Source: Lunularia cruciata (Eukaryota > Streptophyta > Marchantiopsida > Lunulariales > Lunulariaceae). Taken from it: a stretch of DNA of 64,000 nucleotides. Shown piece by piece: positions 31,549 through 42,726 of the stretch (within the stretch, counting starts at the first letter, position 1; every line of letters begins with the position of its first letter). Where the stretch lies: contig OX419756.1 of the NCBI GenBank assembly GCA_948567375.1, forward strand, positions 63,466,552 through 63,530,551, given 5' to 3'. The notes below the pieces were generated by a model. It had not been told where the DNA came from. It saw only the letters and a list, made by a program, of their open reading frames with translations, and did not search any database. The position numbers and the translations under genes are program-made.

Positions 31549-33819
31549 GTCCGGCAGCATCCGCATCGTGTGACTCCCGTAGCACTCTTCGCTTCGTCTC
31601 CTCATCTCCCAACTCTCTTAGTGGAACTCCAGAGCTGCCCTTGGGCCTTCGCCAAAGATACCCATCCCTCAACAAGAATTTTCCCAATCTTCTTCTGATC
31701 TTCTCAAATTCTTCCCTGGTCCATTCGAAGTTCTTCTCTAGAGAACTAAGATACTTCCCAACAGCCAAAAGATCATCCTTGAACAGTTCTCCTCTAAAGT
31801 GTAAGTTCAAGTCCAGCTCATGCACATCCACCATACAGTCATTTTCAACTCCTTCATAACATGCTCTAGACAACATATCAGCTACCGGATTGTCCTTCCC
31901 AGCTATGTACCTTAGCTATGGATTAAACATCCAAATGAACGCTATCCAACGCAACATGGCAATGTCTGGAGTGTCACAATTGGCAACCATTCCAAGCAGC
32001 AGCGAGCAATCTGTCTCTAGGATGACATAGGTCCCTATTAGGCAGTGTCTATCCTTTCTTAGTGGTATCTTGGCACCCCACAATTCCCATTTGATCCGAG
32101 GGTACCTCCGTTGCCGTTCCGTGAAGATCCTTGCTCCAAACCTTGCTGCAAATCTGCTGCCATTCTCATCATCTTGGCCCACAGCCCAACCAACAGCATA
32201 GGGACTTGAGTCAACCGTAACTATAATTGGCCGTCCACAGCGGTAGTCAAGCGGGTGGAGCACAGGCGGGTTCTGCAGCGCTTTCTTCAGTTTTGCCATA
32301 GCATCCAAATGTTCCGGTCTCCAAACAAACCTAATCCTTTTCCTCAAAAGCTGGTAGAGCAGCTCTGCAACATGACCAAAGTGTGGAACCCATATACGGT
32401 AGAAAACGGATGCCCCTAAGAACCTTCTTACCTCCTGAACTAAGGAACAGTCCTTGATCTTCCCTATTATGTCCACCTTTTCTGGATTTAGCTTCCTTCC
32501 ATACGAGCCACACAGGTGTCCCCCCACAAGGATTTCTCCAAGTCCAAAATGCCAACTTCTCTCCAGAGAGAGTCACCCCCGCTTCCATCAACCTTCTCAG
32601 TATCGCCTCCACATCTTGAATATGATCTATGACAAACCTCCTAATACCTCCATCCACCAAAGTTTCATCCTTTTTGCTCTCTGTGCAGCCCTTGACAGGT
32701 ATATCATCCAAGAATGGACAGGTCTTCTCAAGGATAAAAGACTGCAGAATTTGATTCATAGCGCTTTGCATATGTGCCACAGAGTTAGTAGCCCTCATTG
32801 GGAGAGTGCACATACGCATCAGCCCTAATGGTGTTCGCATTGTGGTTATGTCCCGGCTCCCTTCAGCAAGCTGAAACTGATCATAACCTGAATACAAATC
32901 TCCTATAGAATAGATTGCCCTCCCTGCAAACTCCTCAGCAAACTCATCCACAGCCGGTCCAACACCAGAATTCTGGATTGTTACCTTATTTGGCGGTTGC
33001 ATATCCTGTATAAATCACAACTTACCATTTTTCTTCCAAACGGTGAACCAGCGATTTGAGTATGGCGCTTCTGGTTGTTCTAAAATCTTTGCCTGAACTT
33101 TCTCCTTCAATAGTTCTGTCAGCTGGGGCAAAAGCGCCTTTGGCACTGGTATTGGTCTCAGATCCCACGGTACATGCGGAACCGTGAAAATAATCATCGG
33201 TGTGATTTCCTGCGGGTCACACACCCAATCTCCTCGATCTTGAAAGCAAAAGCCTTCCCGCACCTCCCAATCATTTCCTTAAATGCACGGCGCTCAAATT
33301 TTGTGAGCAATCCATCCCCTCCAACCGTAAGCTCATCCAAGGTCTCTTTAGTAAACGAATGACCAATATCCTTTTTCTGCCTCAGTCTCGGTTCCTCTCT
33401 AGTCCTACGCATCAAATCAGAAGCATCCAATGGCAATGGGACAGCAATAGGACGAACCTTTTTGTCCACTGTTTTGTACTTACTGTCACATCTCACTTCA
33501 TGAACCAACTTTGAAAGTGTTTCATGAAGCTTCCTTCCTATTTCAATCACGGGTCCTCCTTTCTCCATTTCCCCGATCACCTTTTGGACTGCCCTACCTT
33601 CTCCCCAATCCTCCAACAGTCCAATGATAGTCTTGCTATCATCCATTTCCCTTGCTGTTTTCAGAACTCTCTCTTTCCCTTTCATTCTCTTTTGCAAAAT
33701 TCCCTTGGTACTCCCTATATGTGCAAAGCAAACAGTTCTACCACTCTGGATTCCCACATAGGTCCTATCAAAACAGTCCTCCTCACTGATCTCTTGCGGT
33801 GGAATGTAGCATAGGGCGC
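31549..33819 (-). pseudogene. D1 RT, RNase H and start of integrase
   Basis: Read right to left, the first ORF (33815-33194) covers the pre-RT region. RT follows in frames 33263-33015 and 33002-32331, with the QSFILEKTCPFLDDIPVKG active-site segment. A frameshift after GEKLAF moves the reading to 32527-31916, which holds the FLGASVFYRIW segment, RNase H (IVTVDSSPYAVGW) and a TAG where D2 continues to ELRYIAGKDN. The piece 31876-31549 holds the linker up to integrase. The F-L-D-D-I-P motif differs from the F-I-D-D-F of families A and B. The gene is broken by D2 on the right and B2 on the left. Confidence 0.8.
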
Positions 33820-36803
33820 TGTCGTGGGGATCGTATGGTCTTGAGATTGCGCTGGGCACCTGGCTGCCTGCGCTTAGGCTTTTGGAGTGTTTTGTCCTTC
33901 TTGTACCGTCTATTATTAGTCCCGGCTCATTATTCTTGACCTCTTGGTTGGTCTATTATCCTCGGCTTTAATATGTTTTGGGTTTGGTGGGTTTTGCAGT
34001 TCTGGTCCAGACTGATCTTCTAGAGAGAATGATCTGGTGGGGTTTTGTGGAGTTGTCCACAAGTTATGCAACCGGACTCAATCCCGGGCAATTAGTTAAA
34101 TGTGCTGACCAATCTACATAATCCGGACTGAGTGTAAAAAAAAGAAGTAAAATAAAAAAAACATTATTATTATCTTCCCTACCGCTGTTTGCACATCAAG
34201 TACCCACACTCAATCACTAGGAATCTCATTTCCATCTCAATTCCAAGTTTCACAGTTTATAATCCTTTGAGCCATGACACACGGCTCCTAACCAAACAGT
34301 GACCAAACCAAAGCACATTGACTAGCCAAGCACATGAAGAAAGAAAAGGAATTGAGCAGGTCCTATTTCCTATTCCTTACAACTCCTCATCTCACTGTTC
34401 TGCAGCATCTCCAATTTGTCGTTCTTTCCAAGTCTCCACTGTCCAGTAGGTCCTTCCTCCGGATTCTCCTTTCTCTTTGATATTCCGGTATGTCAGATCT
34501 TCCCAAACACTCTGCACTGCTCTTGCCAAAGGTCTCTACGCCTTGTAGAAGCTCCTGACAAATCCCGTATTGAGCTTGTATATCCAGTCCTCGTATTATC
34601 TTGAGCTGAACATGACTTCTCTCTTCTTTTGTTCATGTCCACCTTTCCTTTGCAAAGCTAGTCTGGCCTTTACCAAAAGCTCTCTACTGTCATTTCCCAA
34701 AAGCTCTCTGTCCAGCCCTCATTTTTCTCAAAAAATTTCACACTGTCATCATGTGCACTCCCGCAAACTTCTCCTTTGAAAAATCTCACGTAGATCCACT
34801 GAAAAACCCCTGTTCAGCCCTTCTCCTTCTTGAAAATCCTGCAACCTCTCCTTTGCAAAGCTAGTCTGGCCTTTCTCAAAAACTCTCTACTGTCATTACC
34901 CAAAAGCTCTCTGTCCAGCCCTCATTTTTCTCAAAAAATTTCACACACTGTCATCATGTGCACTCCCGCAAACTTCTCCTTTGAAAAATCTCACATAGAT
35001 CCACTGAAAAACCCCTGTTCAGCCCTTCTCCTTCTTGAAAATCCTGCAACTTCTCCTTTGCAAAGCTAGTCTGGCCTTTCCCGAAAACTCTCTACTGTCA
35101 TTACCCGAAAGCTCTCTGTCCAGCTCTCATCTTTCTTGAAATTTTCACATTGTCAGCATGTGCACTCCCGCAAACTTCTCCTTTGAAAAATCTCATGTAG
35201 ACCCACTGAAAAAACCCCTGTTCAGCCCTTCTCCTTCTTGAAAATCCTGCAACCTCTCCTTTGCAAAGCTAGTCTGGCCTTTCCCGAAAACTCTCTATTG
35301 TCAATACCCAAAAGCTCTATGTCTAGCTCTCATCTTTCTTGAAATTTTCACATTGTCAGCATGTGCACTCCCGCAAACTTCTCCTTTGAAAACTCTCATG
35401 AAAATCCACTGAAAACCCCCTCTGTCAAGCCTCACAATTGCAAAGAAAGAATTGCGATGCAAAAACAATGATGGCAGATCAATGTAGACTAATCTGCCAA
35501 AATCTACCTACTTTGAATGCTATCACGCTAGCAAAGCAAAAACAATCCACTTGATGCTGATTTCTTCCTACGTCCTACGCAAATAGAGCTGCCAGTAAGG
35601 TAACTATCTATAATCCCTAACATGCTGATCTCTTTCGGACATTTTGCCAGAAGTCACCTCCTGTAATATCCATCACCTATTCTTGAATCGGTTCCTCTTT
35701 GCTTAGCACTTAAACTTTATAGATTTCCAGTCTCCTCGAGATCCCATATCCAACATCCACTATGAGAGAGTTTTGAAACGCCTACTGTCCACATTGTAGT
35801 GAGTATCTGCTCCACGGCATGCCCGTCCACTTTAGCATCCCTAGTGAAATTTTCACCAGCTTGACGTGCCTTTCTAGTGACACGTTGTCTTTAAACACAA
35901 CTCCACAACTTCCGTTTACTACAAGATAGCTTCCACCCTTTCCATTCAGAGAGCCACCAACTCCCAGAAGTAAAATCCAAATCCCTTGGACCAGCTTGTG
36001 TCTCTCGTTCAATCTCTGTCTACTATCTTGCTGACACTAAACCAGTGTCAGGAATAACTCCTGGCCCCAACCTCCATCACCAAGATGTCTGCTTCTTCTA
36101 TCTTTGGAACTTTTATTGCTCTCAACCCTTACCAGCAACTCTGTCGATCACAACTTAAAGACAGCACAACATAGATCCCTCCAGATAATCTCTAACGGTG
36201 AGATCACCTGTCACTGTCCCCGGTCTACTCAATGATGAAAGGTTGTTTGCAGTACACAACTATATTCCACATGAGCTCGTAAGAAGGGCACCCTCCCCTG
36301 ATTCTAACAAATTTACCCCAGCAGGCATAGAAGCAAGCCAGTAGTTCACATCCCATATTCCTTCAACGGCATTTCACATTTCGCATTTTGCATTTTATGT
36401 TTTTGTTTTCTCTTCCCTTTTGTTTTTCACTTCTTGATTTCTAAAACCTCTTTACGTTTAGGAGTCCCTTCTTTTTGCTGCTCTGTTCTTTTATTCCTTT
36501 CGCCTTGCAGAAGTGCTCGATACCTCTCTATCCTTCAACAAAGCCCTTCCAGATTTATCTATCTTCTCCTTTCCTTCCTTTCTCAAAAATTCCAGCTACC
36601 ACTCCTTACCAAGCTCATCTGACATTCTTTTCCAAAAACTCTCTGCTGTCCAGTCCTCATCTGTCCCAAATTTTCATACCCTGTCAGCATGTGCCCTCCC
36701 GCAAGACTTTCACTGAAAAAAAACCCTCTACTGTCCAGCCCTCCTCTTCTCAAAATCATGCAACCACTCCTTACCACTCTCATCTGGCCTTTTCCTGACG
36801 ACA
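33820..36803 (-). repeat. D2 3' LTR
   Basis: It runs from TGTCGTCAGG (minus strand) to CCCCACGACA. Compared with the 5' LTR it has lost about 450 bp near 36385, where TTTCGCATTTTGCATTTT joins directly to the CTCTTCCCTTTTG segment. It includes four tandem units of about 204 bp. Confidence 0.85.
34651..35440. repeat. About 204-bp tandem repeat, four units
   Basis: Units start at TGCAAAGCTAG at 34651, 34854, 35059 and 35262, giving periods of 203-205 bp. Each contains the CATGTGCACTCCCGCAAACT and CTCTACTGTCA segments. The same array is in the 5' LTR at 43559-44345. Confidence 0.85.
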
Positions 36804-36818
36804 TCCACCCCCACCAAT
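36804..36818 (-). other. Polypurine tract of D2
   Basis: The minus strand reads ATTGGTGGGGGTGGA directly before the 3' LTR start TGTCG. Confidence 0.7.
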
Positions 36819-36864
36819 CCTGTGCAGCCACCGGTCTGCACCAGCAAGTCCGGAGTGATCAATA

Positions 36865-37794
36865 TCAGCTTCCTTTAGTGGCATCTTCCAAGTCACCTCC
36901 AGAGTCGAAGTCATGATCTCTTTCCTCCTCGGCTCCCAATCGCCTCTTGAAAAGTTTAACCCTTTTCCCTGCATATGGCAGATGATGTTCAGTACCATCT
37001 AGCTCTCGCACACTATAGGTGGCATTCCCATGGACTTTGGTAACAATAAATGGTCCATGCCAATGGTGGGCAAACTTCTTGAGGGTCGAATGTTGCATGT
37101 CTAGGCTATTATCAGAAATCAGCACCCAGTCCCCTTCATTGATAGGTATTGGTCGCAATCAATGATTCTTGTCAAAGTATACTTTGTTCCTCAGCCGTGC
37201 TTCCTTCACCTTCTCGCGTGCCACTTGTATTCTCTGGGGTGTCAGGTTAAAGTGCTCAATCTTGCACATTATCAACTCCTCTGTAGACACATTATCCTCC
37301 CACTGAACAGTTCTCCAACTAATGATGTCCTCTTCCACATGCATAATAGGTAAGTGCCCTGATACTAACTCAGCAGGGGGCATCCCAGTTACCGAGCTGC
37401 AAGTTAACCTATCAGCCATAAGTGCTAAGGGCAGCAAATCAGGCCATTTGTATGTCTCACCTTGGCAAGCCTTCACCAAAGCATTCACTATTGGCGGATG
37501 ACCTCGTTCACTCTTACCATTGGCTTCTAGATTGTAGGCAGTAGTCAGGCTCAGCTTGATATTGAACTTAGCAAAGAAGTCAGCTGGTTCCCTTGCATCT
37601 AATTCACCTCGATCTGCCCTCATCCGGTAGAAACATCCGTGCCTGGCAATGATATCCTCTAAGACAAACCGACACACCTGTTGGGTATGTGTAGACGACA
37701 ATGCTCTTCCTTCCACATAATTAGACAGGTCTTCCCTAGCTAGTACTATATATTTAGCTCCTCGGACTCCTAAAGGCATATGAACCAAGTCCAA
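36865..37794 (-). pseudogene. D2 integrase core and C-terminus
   Basis: The frame 37794-37159 holds the catalytic core, with D in MDLVHM, D in RADRGELD and E in NGKSERGH. A TGA after FDKNH separates it from the C-terminal part (37158-36865), which has GDWV, HGPFIV and a KRVKLFKRR tail ending in acidic residues. A TAG in place of tryptophan just before 37794 separates the core from the zinc domain upstream. The core residues are kept but the gene is broken at least twice. The C-terminal module is of the general GPF/Y type. Confidence 0.8.
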
Positions 37795-37797
37795 AAC

Positions 37798-40136
37798 CTA
37801 CTGAAAATGGAGATTCAGCGGATAAGTAGGTTTCAACCCATCTCTATGCCTTACCTTGGAGTAGATCTGACAGATTTCATAGGTTTCCACATACCGTCGT
37901 ACCTCTGTATAAATACCTGGCCACCAGTTCAAACCTCGGATGCGCTCATATGTACCCTGAACCCCACGGGGTCCGGCAGCATCCTCGTCATGCGACTCTT
38001 GTAGCACTCTCTGCTTCGTCTCCTCATCTCCCAACACTCTTAGTGGAACTCCAGAGCTGCCCTTGGGCCTTTGCCAGAGATACCAGTCCTTCAACAAGAA
38101 TTTCTCCAATCTCCTTCTAATCTTCTCAAACTCCTCCCTCGTCCATTTGGAGTTCTTCTCTAGAGAACTAAGATACTTTCCAACAGCCTGAAGATCATCC
38201 TTGTACAATTCTTCTCTAAAGGGTAAGTTCAAGTCCAGCTCATGCACATCCACCATACAGTCATTTTCAGCTCCTTCATAACATGCTCTAGACAACATAT
38301 CAGCTACCGGATTGTCCTTCCCAGCTATGTACCTTAGCTCTGGATTAAACATCCAAATGAACGCTATCCAATGCAACATGGCAATGTTTGGAGTGTCACA
38401 GTTGGCAACCATTCCAAGCAGCGGCAAGCAATCTGTCTCTAGGATGACATAGGTCCCTATTAGGCAGTTTCTATCCTGTCTTAGTGCTATCTTGGCACCC
38501 CACAATTCCCGTTTGATCTGAGGGTACCTCCGTTGCCGTTCCGTGAAGATCCTTGCTCCAAACCTTGCTGCAAATCTGTTGCCGTTCTCGTCGTCTTGGC
38601 CCACAGCCCAACCAACAGCATAGGGACTTGAGTCAACCGTAACTATAATTGGTCGTCCATAGTGGTAGTCAAGCGGGTGGAGCACAGGCGGGTTCTGCAG
38701 CGCTTTCTTCAGTTTTGCCATAACAACCAAATGTTCCGGTCTCCAAACAAACCTGATCCTTTTCCTCAAAAGCTGGTAGAGCGGCTCTGCAACATGACCA
38801 AAGTGCAGAATCCATATACGGTAGAAAACGCATGCCCCTAAGAATCTTCTTACCTCCTGAACTGAGGAACAGTCCTTGATCTTCCCTATTATGTCCACTT
38901 TTTCTGGATTTGGCTTCCTCCCATACGAGCCACACAGGTGTCCCACCACAAGGATTTCTCCAAGTCCAAATGTTGACTTCTTCCCAGAAAGAGTCACCCC
39001 CGCTTCCATCAACCTTCTCAGTATCGCCTCCACATCTTGAATATGATCTATGACAAACCTCCTAATACCTCCATCCACCAAAGTTTCATCTTTTTTGCTC
39101 TCTGTGCAGCCCTTGATAGGTATATCATCCAAGAATGGACGGGTCTTCTCAGGGATAAAAGACTGCAGAATTTGATTCATAGCACTTTACATATGTGCCA
39201 CAGAGTTAGTAGCCCCCATTGGGAGAGTGCACATACGCATCAGCCCTAATGGTGTTCGCATCGTGGTTGTGTCCCGGCTCCCTTCAGCAAGCTAAAACTG
39301 ATCATAACCCAAATACAAATCTCCTATAGAATAGATTGCCCTCCCTGCAAACTCCTCAGCAAACTCATCCACAGCCGGTCCAACACCAGAATTCCGGATT
39401 GTTTCCTTATTTGGCGGTTGCATATCCTGTATGAACCGCAACTTACCATTTTTCTTCCGGACAATGAACTAGTGATTTGAGTATGGCACTTTTGATGGTT
39501 CTGAAATCTTTGCCTGAACTTTCTGCTTCAATAGTTCTGTCAGCTGGGGCAAAAGCGCCTTTGGCACTGGTATTGGTCTCAGATCCCACGATACATGCGG
39601 AACCATGAAAATTATCATCGGTGTGATTTCCTGCGGGTTCACACACCCAATCTCCTTGATCTTGAAAGCAAAAGCCTTCCCGCACCTCCCAATCATTTCC
39701 TTAAATGCATGGCGCTCAACTTTTGTGAGCAATCCATCCCCTCCAACCGTAAGCTCATCCAAGGTCTCTTTAGTAAACGAATGACCAATATCCTTTTCCT
39801 GCCTCAGTCTTGGTTCCTCTCTAGTCCTACGCATCAAATCAGAAGCATCCAATGGCAATGGGACATCAATAGGACAAACCTTTTTGTCCACTGTTTTATA
39901 CTTAGTGTCACATCTCACTTCATGAACCAACTTTGAAAGTGTTTCATGAACCTCCCTTCCTATTTCAATCACGGGTTCCCCTTTCTCCATTGCCCCGATC
40001 ACCTTCTGGACTGCCCTTTCTTCTCCTCAATCCTCCAACAGTCCAATGATAGTCTCGCTATCATCCATTTCCCTTGCTGTTTTCAGTACTCTCTCTTTCC
40101 CTTTCATTCTCTTCTGCAAAATTCCCGTGGTACTCC
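37798..40136 (-). pseudogene. D2 RT, RNase H and integrase zinc domain
   Basis: The pre-RT frame (40002-39469) has LRPIPVPKALLPQL, the RT entry region. The stretch 39468-39181 holds the RT fingers but has stops, including TAG for glutamine near 39293 and TAA near 39191. The long frame 39180-37798 (460 codons) is open. It contains PFLDDIPIKG, GIRRFVIDHIQ, RRFLGACVFYRIW, RNase H with IVTVDSSPYAVGW and VILETDC, a linker, and the integrase zinc region. In that zinc region the C-x2-C of D1 has become Y-x2-C. The motif set is unlike plant chromoviruses and Tat elements and recalls a lineage I know best from fungal genomes. Confidence 0.8.
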
Positions 40137-42059
40137 CTACATGTGCAAAGCAAACAGTTCTACCACTCTGGATTCCCACATAGGTCCTATCAAAACAGTC
40201 CTCCCCACTGATCTCTTGCGGTGGAATGTAGCATAGGGCGCCTTGTCCCCCCCCACTTTCTTTGACAAGACGCCTAGTGGAAACCCCACCTTCCTGTAGG
40301 CTTTTCTGGATCGCTTAACTCTCTCTTGTTCCTGTTGCTGCCCGGCAACACAGTAGGGAATTGCACTATTCTGGTCCCGTTCTGACTTATAACCTTTGCC
40401 ATGAGTCCCATCATTCAGAACTTTGCTCTCCATTCTAAACTGAGTAATGAAGGGCTGTCCTAGGATCACCGGGTAGGGCAAGGTATCATGCACGAACACA
40501 TTAATAGGCTCTACCACATTCCCTATCTTGATTTTGACCTCCGGACAAGCTCCCCACAATGCATTTCTGGTCCTATTCACTGAGTTTACCTTCCAATCGA
40601 TGTCACGGTCCACCTTCCATTGCCCTTCATTGTAGACCGCCTTTGACACAAGATTGACCTCAGATCCTGAATCAATCAGCGCTCTCACCGGTGCTTTCAC
40701 TCCTTGCATCTTGATCTCGCACTCACTGCAACTTCTCGCCCAAAAAGAGTCTTGAACCTCCTCTGACAAGGGCACAAAAGACTTCTCATCCTCAAGAGCA
40801 GCATCATAGACACGTGCTTCTTGGGTCTCATCCTCTGGTTTTTCCTGTTCAAGCTCAAGCCCGAAAGTTCCCACCTCTCCTTCAGCCTCACTCCCGTCCT
40901 TGTACAGCAAGGATGTGTGCGGTCCTTCCTTGTAGAATTGTTTCTTCTTTGCCTTGACAAGGATAAGGTCCTGCACATCCTTCCTCAAGCTACCAAAGAA
41001 CTCTTTGTTTGTGAAATCCCTCACCTCTTGCTTCCATAACTTTTTGGCAATCTCTTGCGGATCCAGTTCCATTTCTATGTCCCAGCTCAACAGCCAACCC
41101 GGCCCCTTCCTAGGAGATCTCTCTCTCGGCTTTTGGTTCGCTGCCCCTTCTGTGTCCATTTGTGACTCTTCTCCAACACCCAAATTCTGATCCCTACTCT
41201 TTTGCGCATCGCTAAACTGCACCTCTTTCCTTCTAACCTGTCTTCTCTCCGGTTCCACTCGCTGTTGTTTTTCCCTTGGCTGCCCTTCATTATCTGCCCG
41301 TTGATCAGATTTTTGTTTCTCTTCCACCATAGCATCCCAAGTGGCACCAACTTCAGCAGTGATGGCAGTTATTACCACTGGCACATCCCACCCTGATTTC
41401 CTCCAGACCTGCTCTGCTAGTCTCTTCTTCTCAACCTCTCCTAGATCTGCACATTGCTTCACTTCACTCATTGCACTATACACACTAGGCTCAAATGCAG
41501 TGACTGCCATACTTACTGCACGTTTGCCCATGTGTCTTTCCAGCAGAGCCTTTATCCCTCCCCTGTTACCGTCCAGCGGTATTGGCTCCCCAGTATCATA
41601 GAAGGCTATCTTCTTCATCCTGGGTTCTCCAACAAACTTCACCCACTGTTTGCGTACTGCTTCTGATAGTTCTTGGCAGTCCCTTTTGGCATGACTCTTA
41701 CTGTCACACCACATGCACCCATAGGGTTGCCTCCTCTCTTTATCCATCCTCGTAGTGCTACTCCCACTCTGCAATTGGTCGACCTTGGTGGTCAGAATCT
41801 TCAACCCCTCCATCAGTCGTGAGATCTCATCCACTGCTCCTTCTTTGGGCATCTCACTCCCTCGCTGTCCCTCCTTCCCTCTACCGGACCCAATCACGTT
41901 ACTCTGAATAGGCGCTTTGGCTATTGCTTCTTCATTCAGCTCTCTCTGCCTCCGCCTACGGCTTACCCATACAACCGCCTCCTCAATCTTTCCCCACTCT
42001 ACCGCTCCCAACCGATCAGGTTGGAGCAAATCGAGTGCATACTCCAACTCATCCGGCAA
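40137..42059 (-). CDS. D2 gag nucleocapsid and protease
   Basis: This 640-codon frame continues gag after a frameshift upstream, so its first methionine is probably not a real start. It has the zinc knuckle CMWCDSKSHAKRDC near residues 115-128 and long charged linkers (EVGATWDAMVEEKQK). The aspartic protease has ALIDSGSEVNLVS near 460-472 and the YPVILGQPFITQF region near 535. It ends out of frame: a run of eight C (40246-40253, plus strand) replaces six in D1, shifting the last 35 codons away from the pol frame. D1 shows the two parts were once one frame. It would package RNA and process the polyprotein. Confidence 0.75.
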   Translation of the reverse strand: MPDELEYALDLLQPDRLGAVEWGKIEEAVVWVSRRRRQRELNEEAIAKAPIQSNVIGSGRGKEGQRGSEMPKEGAVDEISRLMEGLKILTTKVDQLQSGSSTTRMDKERRQPYGCMWCDSKSHAKRDCQELSEAVRKQWVKFVGEPRMKKIAFYDTGEPIPLDGNRGGIKALLERHMGKRAVSMAVTAFEPSVYSAMSEVKQCADLGEVEKKRLAEQVWRKSGWDVPVVITAITAEVGATWDAMVEEKQKSDQRADNEGQPREKQQRVEPERRQVRRKEVQFSDAQKSRDQNLGVGEESQMDTEGAANQKPRERSPRKGPGWLLSWDIEMELDPQEIAKKLWKQEVRDFTNKEFFGSLRKDVQDLILVKAKKKQFYKEGPHTSLLYKDGSEAEGEVGTFGLELEQEKPEDETQEARVYDAALEDEKSFVPLSEEVQDSFWARSCSECEIKMQGVKAPVRALIDSGSEVNLVSKAVYNEGQWKVDRDIDWKVNSVNRTRNALWGACPEVKIKIGNVVEPINVFVHDTLPYPVILGQPFITQFRMESKVLNDGTHGKGYKSERDQNSAIPYCVAGQQQEQERVKRSRKAYRKVGFPLGVLSKKVGGDKAPYATFHRKRSVGRTVLIGPMWESRVVELFALHM

Positions 42060-42183
42060 ACGACTATCCGTAGCTCGCAGAAGATAGTTAGACCTCTGTA
42101 GTCTAATGGCCTCAGCTTCACAAGCTCACAGATGCCCCATTCTCTTGTTAAACTCTCTTAGGAGATCTTGAGGCCCCAAGTTT

Positions 42184-42597
42184 TTACTCCTTTTGTTCAC
42201 CCAATCCAAGAACATGGCCTGGGTGACCATCTGCATCCTGCAGCAAGAATTCCTCCTTCATCATCTGGGAGAACTCCTCCCATGGCACCAAGCCGTCAAC
42301 CACCCTCCTGATTTCGAGCTCAGCCAACGTAGGAAACCTAGCAATGGCAATGTTCTCATCCAGATCATGAAGCTTAACCTCTCTCCAGTAGACCTTCAGG
42401 TACTTGGTCACGTCCTTGCCATCAAATTCCCCTTGCTGATCAACCACAATGCGCAAACACTTTGTGACTTGTGAAGACTGTGCTCTCACCTTGTCTCTTT
42501 CTTTGTCTTGATCCTTCATGGCTCTCATGGTTGCCATGACAATCAGTGAGATCTCCTGTTCCCTTGTCATAGCTCAAGATGAAGCCTCTAGGCCCAT
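42184..42597 (-). pseudogene. D2 gag N-terminus
   Basis: The gag ATG matching D1 is at 42595-42597, but codon 8 is TGA. The remaining open frame (42570-42184) has the TKYLKVYWREVKLHDLDENI capsid segment. A 12-bp deletion relative to D1 lies near 42288, and a 2-bp deletion near 42228 shifts the frame. About 125 bp follow before the next open gag frame. Confidence 0.75.
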
Positions 42598-42704
42598 CTC
42601 TACCTCAGCACAGCTCACTACTGTCCACTTAGATCAGTCCAATCTGTCCTTGTTCCCTTCCCCAACTCCAACTAGTCGTAACCTCTAAGCACAAGCCTCG
42701 AGAA

Positions 42705-42722
42705 TCCCCAGCATGGTCGCCA
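42705..42722 (-). other. Primer binding site of D2
   Basis: The minus strand reads TGGCGACCATGCTGGGGA, four bases after the LTR. D1 has TGGTGACCATGCTGGGGA at the same place. It is a different primer type from families A and B. Confidence 0.7.
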
Positions 42723-42726
42723 CTTA

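Noticed and set aside
34651-35440. CRISPR-like array
   Set aside because: Units of about 204 bp are near identical along their whole length with no spacers, and the setting is a plant retrotransposon LTR.
35782-36012. A 76-codon ORF identical in both D2 LTRs (also 44692-44922)
   Set aside because: Both LTRs are copied from one template, so identity is expected; no start context, homology or conservation in D1 supports it.
40246-40253. Possible programmed frameshift at a run of C between gag-protease and pol of D2
   Set aside because: D1 has six C at the same place and is in frame there, so the eight-C run is more simply a slippage mutation.
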